This document shows, piece after piece, positions 31,809-42,820 of a DNA stretch of 64,000 nt (position 1 is the first letter of the stretch; every line of letters starts with the position of its first letter). The notes under the pieces are model-generated. The model made no database searches. It was given only the letters and a program-made list of their open reading frames with translations, and was not told the origin of the DNA. The position numbers and the translations under genes are program-made. This DNA comes from Pogona vitticeps. Taxonomy: Eukaryota > Chordata > Lepidosauria > Squamata > Agamidae. The DNA is taken from contig NC_135786.1 of the NCBI RefSeq assembly GCF_051106095.1, positions 19,671,501 to 19,735,500 on the forward strand, read 5' to 3'.

Positions 31809-32934
31809 ATTGTGGCTTTCATAAGGGTATCTTGTTCCATAGCATCACCATCACGACATGTGTTCATCAACTGTAATTCATGAACTGGAGTGATGGTGTG
31901 CATGTAAAGCTGGTGACATCACACTGATTTCATCTTGATTTAGGACAGCATGCAGGCAGATATTTTTAAAATATCATAAAATTTCAAGAATAAGGCAGAA
32001 GAAACAATAATTACAATATAGCCACAATATATCTCATAATATGCATGGCAAAAGTCATGAGTCAGCACTAAAATGATATTAAAGATGAGACTAGGTGCAC
32101 CTCTCTGAGGAGAGAATCTCACAGAGTGAACACAACAACCCAAAATGTCTGCTGCCTTGTGAATGTATGCCTAATTTCAAATGATAGAGAGACAGACCAC
32201 CGACAAAGATCTCAAATGTAGCCACACATTATTCTTACAGTTGTTTCATGCTGGGGTAGTTGGGGAAAAGACATTTCATAAAACGCCAACCCTTATAAAA
32301 CAATCATGGTGGGTAGGGATGAGCTTCTGCTCTCAGGTAATCCACAATGAACACCTTCCTTATAGTATTCCCTAAGCCATAATAGTTCCAGGATACAAAA
32401 CCAGGCAGTGCATTTTTCCTTGCTTATTTCATGTGGCCAAATCCCTTAGTCAGCTAAGAAAAATTTCACCGATAGGCTTTTGCAACGATATCTCTGTGCC
32501 TGACAGCCCTTTTCTGCTGTTCACAAACCCTCTGGTTTCGTTTTCTGTTAGAAGAATCAGTCATCTTCAATTGGAAGAGCTTGACATAATTCGAGTTGAC
32601 ATGGGTAGCTTATTGTCACATTTCTGCATAAGAAAGCCATATTGGGGTGTGGGGCTTGAGCTCTGCAGATGCCTTTTTAATTACATACATTAGAGAAACT
32701 GAATTTAGGACTGATTGGCTGGAATGCTGCTATTTAAGAATACTTCTGCATCTTTATAACATCATACAATAAAGACAGGGAGGTGGAAGAGAGCAGTACA
32801 GCAAATGTGTAAGTGGCTTAGGGTAAGATCTAACTGATATTGGAGCAAATACTCCGTAATACAACTGCAGGGGAAAATCTGGGCATGTCAGGAGGATGAA
32901 CATAAAAACTAAACAGGAAACATTTTTGCTTCCC
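31809..32934. other. No recognised feature
   Basis: About 1.1 kb with no gene or repeat recognised. Short open frames at 32181 and 32433 lack motifs. Confidence 0.45.
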
Positions 32935-33020
32935 AGCAGGCCTGGGCCATGAGGTTTAATTGGTTTAATGTTGTACAGCCCTTTGAAACTGTAAAGTGCT
33001 ATGTATTATTATTATTTTAT
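32935..33020 (+). repeat. LINE tail-like fragment
   Basis: ttgtacagccctttgaaact and gtaaagtgctatgtattatt with (att)n resemble an L2-type 3' end. Confidence 0.4.
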
Positions 33021-33165
33021 TACATCCATTGCTCTCACCTTACAAGACTAAAGTGTATGAGAAAGAGAGATTCTACTACCCAACTTCTTTCATTACACCA
33101 TGATATAAGCAAACATTAAGAACAAATATGAACAATTAAAGCTCACTCCACTATTCATTGCTCAC

Positions 33166-33240
33166 AGAATCATAGAGTTGGAATGGGCCCATAAGGCCAT
33201 AGTCCACACCCCAGCTGTTTGTCACACAAATCAGTAGCTG
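33166..33240 (-). repeat. CR1 LINE fragment
   Basis: cagaatcatagagttggaat then ccataaggccatagtccaca is the reverse of the CR1 terminus. Confidence 0.6.
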
Positions 33241-33754
33241 ACTTTGAAGTAAGCATTTTGGTTTTGGCTCTTAGTGCAACTTGTGATCCAGTGAATAATG
33301 CTGAAAATGGACTTTGGAAATCACAATTCAATCCATTGCTCAGTCCTCTGGCAACCCTAGGCAAGTGCAGATGTAATGCCATTGGTCTGACAAATGTGGT
33401 TAGAGAATCAGCCCAAGAACTGTGTATTCGCTCTCCTTTATGACTTCCTTCTTTGCCCTAAGTTCCACCTCACAGGCCCTTTCTCCTGGTTGGCTTTAGC
33501 TGTATAATATGATAGCTGCATAATATCATTTTGAGAATGCAAACGCGCATGAGTTTGAACCAGGAATTGACACCAGAATTGGAAGCTGATTTGCCAACAC
33601 TGGTTAAAAAGACATCTGGTGAGCATTAGCAGTTTGTTGGTGATGGCAGAAAAAATAGTAAAACTCAGTGCAATAAGGTTGAATACTGCAAATAATAAAG
33701 TTATCTGTAATTCATTACATTTTGGGTGAGAATGGTGCAAATTCCAAAGAAGTA
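33241..33754. other. No recognised feature
   Basis: About 510 bp; nothing recognised. Confidence 0.4.
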
Positions 33755-33965
33755 GCTGTGTTATTCTGTCTCTGCCTGATGGTACAATTAAAAGGAAAAA
33801 GGGGGCAGGGAGAGAAAGATCAAAGATGAAACATTATGACACTTTAAAGACTCATAAAGTTGTCTCAGTGTGAGCTTTCATGAATCAAAATCCCCTTCTG
33901 GATAGTGCCTGAAGTGACTTTTGATCCACAAAATCTCACACTAAAACATATTTGCTATTTTTAAA
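33755..33965 (-). repeat. Penelope-like repeat (GAAAGC type)
   Basis: On the minus strand a CAGAAG box, a gattttgattc-centred hairpin and GAAAGCTCAC are followed by actttatgagtctttaaagt and an acacagcta-type end. This is a widespread amniote repeat and the counterpart of 183-275. Penelope-like origin is inferred from the hairpin geometry. Confidence 0.45.
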
Positions 33966-34439
33966 ATGTTATAACATTTTGTTCTTTGTATTCTCGAAGG
34001 CATAATCACCCAATCTCCTGAAAAGGACAAAAGCTGGTCCCACAGCAATTATCCAACTATCCAACAAACTGCAACAGAGCATAGAGTTCTGCCTCCTGTC
34101 CTTGGCCTCCTGTCCTTAAATATATATATATATTTAAGAGGTTTTTTAAAAAATAATATCTTTGTATGTGCATGCTGCATCTCCCTCACTGCCTTTCCCT
34201 GTCAGAACAAGTTTAGAATACAGTACCCATTCCCACCAGTAAAGTTATAGCACATCTCCACAGATAGCTTGATATATATATACTACCCAGCATGATTCTT
34301 TCCATGTCTGAAAGGCCCCACCCTCAGGAATGTATGATAGGTACTTAAGCAGCTATTGCTCCAAACAAGAAGACTAGTACTGCTGAATACCATAAATTAA
34401 GCAAGTCACCTTAGTCACTAGGGTGTGGGGTGGGAATCA
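33966..34439. other. No recognised feature
   Basis: It contains only a short (TA)n at about 34121-34132. Confidence 0.4.
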
Positions 34440-34639
34440 GGCAAAGGTAGTAATATGGTATCCCAAGAGAAAAACATACCCAGCTCCCTCAGCCATGTTA
34501 ATAATCATAACCAATTCCCTAGATGCTGGTTTTTCTCTAAGTAAGTTTGCTTTTAAAGTTTTGAATGTCTTTAATTGCAAATGTGTTTTTAATTATTATT
34601 CTTATTATAGTTTAATTGCTTTTTAAGGTGCAATTTGTG

Positions 34640-34735
34640 TTTCAATTCTACTTGTTTTAACCTAGTGAGTCACCTTGAGTCCCCTCATTGGGAGCAAGAC
34701 AGCCTACAAATGATATTAAAGAAATAAATAAACCC
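34640..34735 (+). repeat. LINE tail (L2-type)
   Basis: gagtcaccttgagtcccctc, attgggagcaagacagccta and aaagaaataaataaa match L2-type 3' termini. Sequence upstream to about 34440 may belong to the same copy but is not recognisable. Confidence 0.55.
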
Positions 34736-34796
34736 CTCTCAGGGAAATTTCTGGAAACAAGGGCTATGAGGAACAGGTGTGGGAGTCGGGTGTATT

Positions 34797-35040
34797 TAGC
34801 CTTGACAAAGGAAGATTGAGAGGAAATGGTTGCCATCTACACCTGTTCAAAGGGTTGGCACGTGGTAGATGGAACTAGGATGAAAAGTAATGGATTCATA
34901 TTAAGAGTAGGAAGAATTTCTTGACAGCAAGGACTGTTCAAATAATGGAATGGACTCTCTTCACTGGTGGTCTAGAAACAGAGGTTAGATGGCCATTTCT
35001 CAACTACGCTTTGGCCATGGATTTCTTGCTTTGGTGTGGG
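34797..35040 (+). mobile_element. CR1 LINE 3' region
   Basis: Text such as tggttgccatctacacctgt, aagagtaggaagaatttctt, gaatggactctcttcactgg and gaggttagatggccatttct is the degraded CR1 3' region that normally precedes the GGACTTGATGGCC terminus. It is interrupted by mutations and lacks the final end. Confidence 0.7.
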
Positions 35041-35061
35041 GTTGCACTTCACAATCCAGAG

Positions 35062-35180
35062 CAGTACCTCTCAACCTTGGACTGCAGTTCCCAGAAACAC
35101 CAGTCAGCACAGCTGGTGGCAAAGGCTTCTGGGAATTACAGTCCAAGAACACCTAGGTTACTGAAGTTTAGGAACCATTG
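35062..35180. mobile_element. hAT MITE (CAGTGGTTCTTAACC type), degraded copy
   Basis: cagtacctctcaaccttgga and gtttaggaaccattg are eroded terminal repeats of the hairpin MITE that is far better kept at 44830 and 60334. The centre ccagtcagcacagctggtgg is shared. Confidence 0.7.
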
Positions 35181-38044
35181 ACCCATGGGATCTCTTCCAG
35201 GTTTACAGTTCTAGGTATAAAAGGTAAGGCTACGAGTGTGTTTCTAGCCCAAAAATCATTGAATCGGTTTCATGGCAAGTGAAAATTTAGTCCTGAGTCC
35301 CACTGGGCTACATCTAATACTTTATTACTTTATCTGGACTTTCACTTTAACATGGGATGATTGTAATTGTGTAATTGGTTTTTTTTAAAAAATCAGTCTC
35401 ACATTAATTGCTTATTAACAAATGTCACATTAAACCATTTATGAACTTATTAAGAACTAATTGTACCAGCTAAGAGACTGAGCTGTCAATCACATTAAAA
35501 TCCTGCATGTGCCGGTAACTCAAGGAAGTGTTTTCTGCAAGCTAATGGCTCTGGGAAAAAAAATTAAAAAAGCTAATAGCTCTGAATTTCCAGCTCAAAA
35601 TGTGGAAATTATAATAGGCGCCTGCCTCACACGGCTGTTGTGAAAACTGCAAAGATAATATACACAAACCATTTAGAGCACTTGAATATGATATATTTCA
35701 CTGGAAGGCAAGAATCTCTCAAGGTTACTTGAGTACCATTAAAAAGTATTTATTTAATAGGTTTGTATAGCCTAATGTCAACAACAGTTTCAAGCGAAGG
35801 AGGGCTGAACATCCAGAGGGAAGACAAGAGTGCTACATACTTCCTTGACTGTTTCGTGTCTTTTGAAAGAGACAATGGAGGTGTGTGCTGGAATTCCAGG
35901 ATCTTGAGCAGCTCAAATATATTTGATTATTATTTGCTTCCACGTCCTGAGCAGAAAACCTACTACCAGGCGTGTCGATCTCAGTCACACTAAAGCTGAA
36001 GACTTTCATACATATGTATGCATAGCTTAAGTTTTTATGAGCATAATTTGGGCTTTTCAAAATAGTGACACAATAACAAAGCAAAATTGAGACATGCATG
36101 TAATTTGAATACTGATTTGGGTTTCATCTTTCCTTTGTGCTGGCACATTTGATGCTATTTTTCCTGCCTCCCTTCCATTTTTCTTCTGCTCTCCTCTCCT
36201 GATAAATGGATTGGGTTGTAAATGATCTACCAGGTGGCATCAGCTCTGTCTGCCAAGTAAATGGTGGGTGGGCGGGGTGGGGATCTCTATATATCAGCTT
36301 AAGAGGATCTTTCCTTTTTTGCCACTCAAAGAACTGATTTTTATTTCATTTCAGGAAATATCCGTCACATTGTGCACCATGGCTTTGCTTGGACTGTGTA
36401 AAAATATGTACTGTTCCCAGCAGCAGTCCTCCAGATGCTTTCACCCAGATTGGGAATCGGATTCTGCAATCTGCCTGTCATATATAATATAGCTCTTCTG
36501 GAATAAATAGGTTTATGTATTAGGTTATATTCCTCCTTCTTCCAAGAACTCAAGACAACAAACATGGTTCGCTCTTGTCCCAGTTTATCCTCTCAACAGT
36601 TAGCAAGGTAGGTAAATTAGAGAGAGGGGGGGAGAGAGAGAGAGAGATGTCACTCACCTGGATTCATAGCAAACTGGGATTTGAAATAAGATTATTTTTC
36701 AGTTTTGGTAAATAAGACTTCAAACGAATCCCATGCTTACCTCCTCAACACAAATCATCAAAAAAAAAAAAAAAGCAATCGAATTTGCATACTCCAGGAG
36801 GTTAGAGAAGCTACTAAGTGAAACTCAGATGTTTTCATTAATCAAGGACTCTTTGGATCATGGGCCTCTATAACATTTCCTTTTGCATCATAAATCACTG
36901 GATTGTATCAGCTGGAGCGATTACAGTTAAAGAACATCACACTGCTGTAACTATGGGCACGGTTACATTGCTGATTTGTATCAATTTCAGACCTGAGATA
37001 TTTCAAAATTGATTTACAGTCACGTGGTTTTTGATACTCACATAGTTTTTGGATAGCTGTGCTATCCAAAATTATTATTCCAATATAAAGTAGGGGCTTA
37101 AAACATCTTCAGGAAACTACATGTGAGGTTTAAAACTTATTTTATTAATCAGCATGTTTTCAGACTATGTTTTCAATTCCTTTGGAATGCCTGCATTACT
37201 CCCTTTATATATATACATTTTAAGGGGCATGCCACTACAGTGAAGCCATGCTAAAGTTATTTCAAAAATAAATAAATAAATAAATATTTAAGACAGACGG
37301 CAGTGTCCCTGCCATCCAAAAGCAGGAACTGCCCACAAAGGCGGTATTTAATATTAGGGGGTATTCATATTGCCCAAAGTGATTCATCAAAAATCCATTT
37401 CACAAGTGTGTTAAATTAAAAAGGCTCTGTTGGCCTCTTAATAAAAAGTTGGCTTATGATCAAAGAGAAGCGGGCTTCACTGTCCATCGTGTAGCTGGGA
37501 TTTTTAAAATTGATTTTAATTACGCAAACCCCGATTCAACAGTGGTTTTTATTGTCAGTGTAACTGCACCCTATATAGTAGAGATATACTCTTAACTGTA
37601 GAGTATTCTTAGGTGTATCTTGTGTACATCATGTGCAACCAAATTGATTCTGATTTCTGAATTGATGTCCTGTAAACAAAATTCCTATTACTAGCATCCC
37701 TGTTCAAGTCTTATGAACTAAAGACCATGATTTACTTTACTAACCCACCTAATGTTAGATGTTCCTCTTTTCATTTTGCCCTCAACTTTTCCTAGGTTTA
37801 TTGCCATTTTCAGTGATTTTCCCCCCTTATTATATGTCAAATATTCAGTAACCTCAGATGTAATTTTAGCTTGTAGTGAGAGTTCAGGTTTATTTTAACT
37901 CAAAACCTACTTATCTGTCTTTTTGGCAGTCCATGGTATCCATAGGACTCTTCTTCAACAGACATCTTAGATGTATTTATTTTAGGCATTTGCAACCCAC
38001 AATTCAATGAGTGGCTTTTTCTGTCAGAATACATATACTAAGGT
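35181..38044. other. No recognised gene or repeat; 35380-35660 looks like conserved non-coding DNA
   Basis: About 2.9 kb, low in repeats. 35380-35660 contains many TAAT-type cores (cattaattgcttattaac, agaactaattgtaccagct, agctaatggct, agctaatagct) and no repeat signature. A (GA)n run lies at 36626-36646 and poly-A at 36760. No coding frame has a recognised motif. Confidence 0.3.
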
Positions 38045-38195
38045 TGGGCATCCTGTGACCTTCCAGATTGATAGACTACAACTCCTATCAGCCTCAGGCA
38101 ACATTGCCAGTGGTCATCTATGGTGACAGTCACAGAATTTCAATAACAACTAGAGGGCCACAAGTACCTAAGTCCTGCAGAAAAAGTTAAGAACT
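38045..38195. repeat. Degraded palindromic MITE relic
   Basis: gactacaactcctatcagcc and acaactagagggccacaagt are parts of the ACTACAACTCCCATCA...GGAGGGCCACAGG hAT-type MITE. Confidence 0.5.
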
Positions 38196-38201
38196 ACTGG
38201 A

Positions 38202-38247
38202 CAAATTTACTCAGAAATAAACCATTATAATGCAATCTCCTTAAGCA
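38202..38247 (+). repeat. 46-bp exact repeat, copy 1
   Basis: Starting caaatttactcagaaataaa and ending tctccttaagca, it is repeated base for base at 40311-40356. Flanks differ on both sides. Confidence 0.85.
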
Positions 38248-38321
38248 AATATGCCTAAAATTGTAACTTTGATTATGTTACTTCTTTGTCACTACCAGTT
38301 AGTTATACATATAAGGAATTA

Positions 38322-38732
38322 CAGTGGTGCCTCGCTTAGCGATCACTCCGTTGAGTGATGAAATCGCTCAGCGATGCTGTTTTTGCGATCGCAAAAGCAA
38401 TCGCTTTGCGATATTTCCTATGGGGGAAAGTTGCTTTGCGATGATCGGGGGATGCGATCATTGCAAAGCCCCCATTTTCAGCCAGGTAATCGGCAGTTCC
38501 AAAATGGCCGCCAGGAAAAAAATGGCCACCCGCTGTTTTGCCTCGCTTTAGAGGCACTGAAAATGGCCACCCCTATGGAGGATTTTCGCATAAGGTTAAT
38601 TTTTAAGCCCATAGGAACGCATTAAACATGTTTTAATGCGTTTCCATGGGCTTTTAAAAATCGCTTAGCGATGTTATCGCTTAGCAGAGATTTTTGCTGC
38701 ACTGATTGACATCGCTAAGCGAGACACCACTG
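38322..38732. mobile_element. Tigger/pogo-like MITE, copy 2
   Basis: Terminal repeats CAGTGGTGCCTCGCTTAGCG and CGCTAAGCGAGACACCACTG are near-perfect inversions, flanked by TA (38320-38321, 38733-38734). The interior has gcgatcgcaaaagcaatcgc-type palindromes. This is the cleanest of the four copies. It is non-coding; the open frames across it are chance. Confidence 0.9.
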
Positions 38733-38734
38733 TA

Positions 38735-39734
38735 TACATATCTACTAATTCCTGGTCCATTTGATCACATTGTATCACTAATGAATGTATCTGCTAAAAA
38801 TATATGTCAATTTGTTGTTCCTTTTACATCAGAGGAGTTTTAGGATCTTGTCCTGGAACATATGTCAAAACTCAGTGAATTTTCCTATGCAAATCGAAAA
38901 TGCCCCCTTGCACCCTCTACTGTTCATATATATAATATACTGTATATTGCTCAGAAAATGACACAATTATTTTTCATGGCACCTAGAGGGCAGAAATGAA
39001 TGTTTTGAACGATTTTCCTCCAAAAAAAAAATAAAATAAAATAAAATAAACATTATAAAGTTTTTGGGGAGGTGTCAAGAGTACAGAATTTTCCATTTGG
39101 GCTCCTGTAGCCCATCCTGAACGGAATGAATGATGGTTCTGGAAAATCTCTGTCTGTTTCACCAAGACCTGGCTAGCAGGAAAATAATAATAATATGAGA
39201 CCTGCAATTGTAAGTCTTTAATTTATTTAAACCAAATAATTTAAACTGAATGCCACATTGTTCCATTGCACTTAAGAGGGCTATATTGCCCTCTTCTAAT
39301 TAAATTAGTTTTACGTAGTTTATTAAACTCCTTATTCTGATGAACTGTCACAGCAGGCACGAACATTTATGTAATGTATGCATGCAAACTACCTTGACTG
39401 CCATTTCTTGGAGAAAAGCAAAATATGAATCAAATGAAGGAATGAATTAAGTTTAACAGTCGGTTGAATCCAGAATTAGTCATGCTTAGAGCAGACCCAC
39501 TGAAATCAAGAGAACCAGTTATTAATCACTAAGGTAAGGTCCATACTGATTTCAACATGACTCTTGTAACCAGGGAAATCTGCATGATATAATGGATAAT
39601 GTCTTCAAATCTCATGGGATTGGCCATGGGTTCAAATCTCTGCTTGGTCATGAATCCTCACCGGAGGAGGGGGTGGCAGCTTGACAGCACATAGTAACAT
39701 TCTAGTAGCAATAATAGCTGCCATCAACTCAATC
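38735..39734. other. No recognised feature
   Basis: About 1 kb; a short (AAAAT)n at 39028-39050, otherwise nothing recognised. Confidence 0.4.
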
Positions 39735-39850
39735 AAGGAGGTAAGAGGGATGGCTTGTAGACAAAGGGCCTTTTCGGCAGCTGCCCCCAGACAATGAAAT
39801 GCCCTCCCAACTGAAATTTGTCTGGGGCCAACGCTGATGACATTTGAAGA
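39735..39850 (+). mobile_element. L2-type LINE coding fragment
   Basis: The plus strand gives RAFSAAAPRQ, a stop codon, then NALPTEI, which is the L2 C-terminal signature; gaggtaagagggatggcttg precedes it. A broken, short copy. Confidence 0.65.
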
Positions 39851-40207
39851 GTGTATTTCTGAGTCCCTTCCTGCACTTGTGGGCCTTGACAATCATCATG
39901 AGTAGGGTTCTCAGGTCAGGTGCATCATATTCCCTGAGATTTCAGGGTCAGATTCTGAGACTTTTTTTTTATTTCACAGGGGAATGTTCAGGGGTTTTTT
40001 GTTTTTTGTTTTGGCTAGGATTTGCACTGCTTCTGCTGGGGCCTGGTCCAGTACAAAGGCTCATGAGTTGCAATGCTAGTCCTTTACTTCTTGGCTTTGC
40101 TCCAAATGACACACTATACCCAATACTGTGCATGAAAAATTGAGGAGAGCAGACCAGTGAAGAAAGCTAGTAGATGCATGTTCTTAGGCCCATTGTGCCA
40201 GTTACAC
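39851..40207. other. No recognised feature
   Basis: Nothing recognised; a T-rich stretch at 39961-40010. Confidence 0.4.
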
Positions 40208-40269
40208 AAGCAAAGCAAAGAAAAGCAAAGAAAAGCAAAGCAAAGCAAAGCAAAGCAAAGCAAAGCAAA
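40208..40269. repeat. (AAAGC)n microsatellite
   Basis: Roughly twelve AAAGC pentamers, two of them AAAAGC variants. Confidence 0.9.
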
Positions 40270-40310
40270 AACAAGATTGCCAGTTTCTTCTTGTTTTTGA
40301 CAGACATAAC

Positions 40311-40356
40311 CAAATTTACTCAGAAATAAACCATTATAATGCAATCTCCTTAAGCA
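40311..40356 (+). repeat. 46-bp exact repeat, copy 2
   Basis: Identical to 38202-38247, same orientation, about 2.1 kb apart. Confidence 0.85.
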
Positions 40357-41000
40357 TTAGTGTGAGGCTGCTTCGATCACTTCAGTCCCAAATACATACT
40401 CCACAAATTAAACACACTGGATCAAGAGTTACTTTCATCCATTTATGTATATATGAGTTGCCCCACCCTTGAAAAGGAGAGGAAGCCCTAAAAAGCATCG
40501 TACTGTATGTACATATCATACTTTTTATCTTTATGTATCACTTGATACAGAAACATATACTGTACCTTAAAACTGCAACAAAACTGCTTTGAGGAGAGGA
40601 TAATCAGATTTCATGGTGTCAAATAAAGTCTTGGGGAAATTGTTATGTTTCTGAGGGGGCAAATTTTAAAACACACAGAAATGGAAGAAGAGAGAATTTG
40701 GTTTGTGTGTGCCAGTCCACATTGGCCCAGCAGAAACGCCTTTTTATGTGTGCTGTCCTTGTTTTCCCCAAACCTTTGCCTGCCCTTGCCTCTGTGACAT
40801 CATGAAGCCCCTCCCCACGACATAACAAGGACTCCCCTCTGGTACTACTGAAAGGGATGGTGCTGACTAGCAACTCCATTGACATGTGTGAATGATGTCA
40901 CAGGTATAGACAATAGTTGTTTTGCATGGCTTGCTTTTCCCTAATTCAAGTAGATATACTGGAAACTTTCAGAGCTTGTCCCAGGTAGAGAAAAAGATAA
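40357..41000. other. No recognised feature
   Basis: About 640 bp; nothing recognised. Confidence 0.4.
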
Positions 41001-41100
41001 GAACTTGGGAAAGTTACCTTTTAGACTAATTCTTAGAATCCCTCAGCTAGCAGGATTCTGGGAGTTGTAGTCCAAAGGTAACATTTTCAAGCTCTGAACT
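41001..41100. mobile_element. Palindromic MITE (AGCTTGGAAAA type)
   Basis: gaacttgggaaagttacctt at the left and ggtaacattttcaagctctg at the right are inverted repeats. The centre has aatccctcagctagcaggat and gggagttgtagtccaaa. Same family as 31698-31808 and the outer element at 24505. Confidence 0.65.
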
Positions 41101-42742
41101 GGTATAGTGATTTTCATCACTGTGAAATTGTTTCCATAGTGCCTCTGCTACTCTAAGAATGGTCAGTGTGCATCATATACTGAAAACATCTGCTTAGGTG
41201 TAGCCAGTCATCCATTACATTTGCTTAGATATAACTGGCCATCAGAGTGAGTGGTGTCTCTGTTAGAGATGATGGTAGTGATAGGTCACCATTTTATTGT
41301 GATGCTGGGCTCTTTAGGCTAGATGGCCCAAGAGGGTTTGCAATATTCTTTCCACTCATCCCACGCTCCATTATGCCAGAGACTGTTCGACTCCTAACGA
41401 GATCTATGGCTGTGCCCCAAAGCTTCAGCCATCACATCATCCTACTCATGCAAACTACATTTGCATTCTAAGTAAGAGCTAGTTAAGCTATTTATGGGTC
41501 AGGCAGTGTTATTTTAACATGGAAGGGTTCCCTCCTTCCCTAAAAAAATCTAACGATATTTAATTTACATTAGCTCAAGTGACATACAATAGATCATGCC
41601 ATAATCATGATTTATTTCAGATGAACTGGCATAAATTCAACATTATAAATTAAGCCTATAAATGAAACTATTATTTTACAGGAATTAGTGTAGTGGAAAA
41701 AGCTTAAGGACCCTCAAGTCAATGTCAGTCAAACCCACTATTTCAAGTTTCATATTTTATGCCTGCCCTAAATGCTTTCGTGAAAGCCCATAGCCCACAA
41801 AAAAAGTCATTCGAAGTCTATTAATTATAATAATATGCTCCCCCCACAAAAAAGCTACAAGGGCTTATTTTTGTGACATTAGTCTTTGATTTGTTGCTGC
41901 CTTAAATTATCTCTTTGTTGCCCTGGCAAGATTAACAATCATACTTTTGTCATTAAATATAAGGCATTTTAAAGCCTGATCCACCTTCGCTCTAATTGAT
42001 ATTGCTTTCATTTGGCAGATAGTGACCTGATTTATAATTTAAATATGCATCATTATCTGCATCTCTTCTGTATAATGGAAATGCAAGGCTGCTCTCATCT
42101 TTCTTTGCAATGTTAACATCAAGGAAAAGTAGCTTCCTCTTTTTCCCCCCTTTTCATACTTGGTGCCTAATTGAAAAGTGTTCATTGAATTTCAACATGA
42201 TAGAAAAGTCTTTTTATCTCTCAATTTGTCCATTAGCTATTATAATTGAAGTATCTGCTGCACAGCAGAATTGATATTGTTCTTGTTTAAATTCTGAATT
42301 TCCCTGAATCTTCCATGAGGCATCATCATCTCTCTCTCTCTCTGTATATATGGAAACATATATGTCAGGGAGTGCATGCACACACAGAGACGAAACACGA
42401 TGCAGTATATTTGTGACACACATTAGCTAACAACACTGCCTAAATGGGACATTAGACTAGCTCTCCACATGTGTAAAGCTCCAGAAAGTAGGAAGTCATC
42501 TAATTTTGCTAAAGAACGTGTTGCATAATAATCTTAACAGCATGACCATAAGGTTTGCTAATTGCCACATCTGTTTAACAGCTGTCAGATGGTTGCCATA
42601 TGCTACCATCAATATTACAACAGAGTACATTACAGGGAGTTTTATTGTGTTCCACTGTTATTTATTTCCCGTAGACATTACTACAGTCAGTGACATCTAT
42701 TTATGTTAGAGCACTAATTATTTTCTAAAAGCGGCTTGGTGG
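41101..42742. other. Repeat-poor DNA; 41800-42330 a candidate conserved non-coding element
   Basis: 41800-42330 is A+T-rich, unique-looking and dense in homeodomain-, POU- and GATA-like sites (tctaattgatattg, aaatatgcat, cattatctgc, tccattagc). No stop-free frame of note crosses it. The pattern resembles enhancers near developmental genes. Evidence is stylistic only. Confidence 0.35.
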
Positions 42743-42820
42743 TCCAGCTTTTCCCCCCCCTTTCTTCTGTATCCCGTCCTTCCTCCTTCCCCCCTCCCCT
42801 TCCTCCAGCTTTCCCAAACC
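42743..42820. repeat. Polypyrimidine tract
   Basis: Almost all C/T on the plus strand, with long C runs and cttcctcc strings. Such tracts can adopt triplex structure; no gene context supports a splice role. Confidence 0.7.

Noticed and set aside
38324-38625. Overlapping frames on both strands
   Set aside because: They fall in a non-coding Tigger-like MITE.
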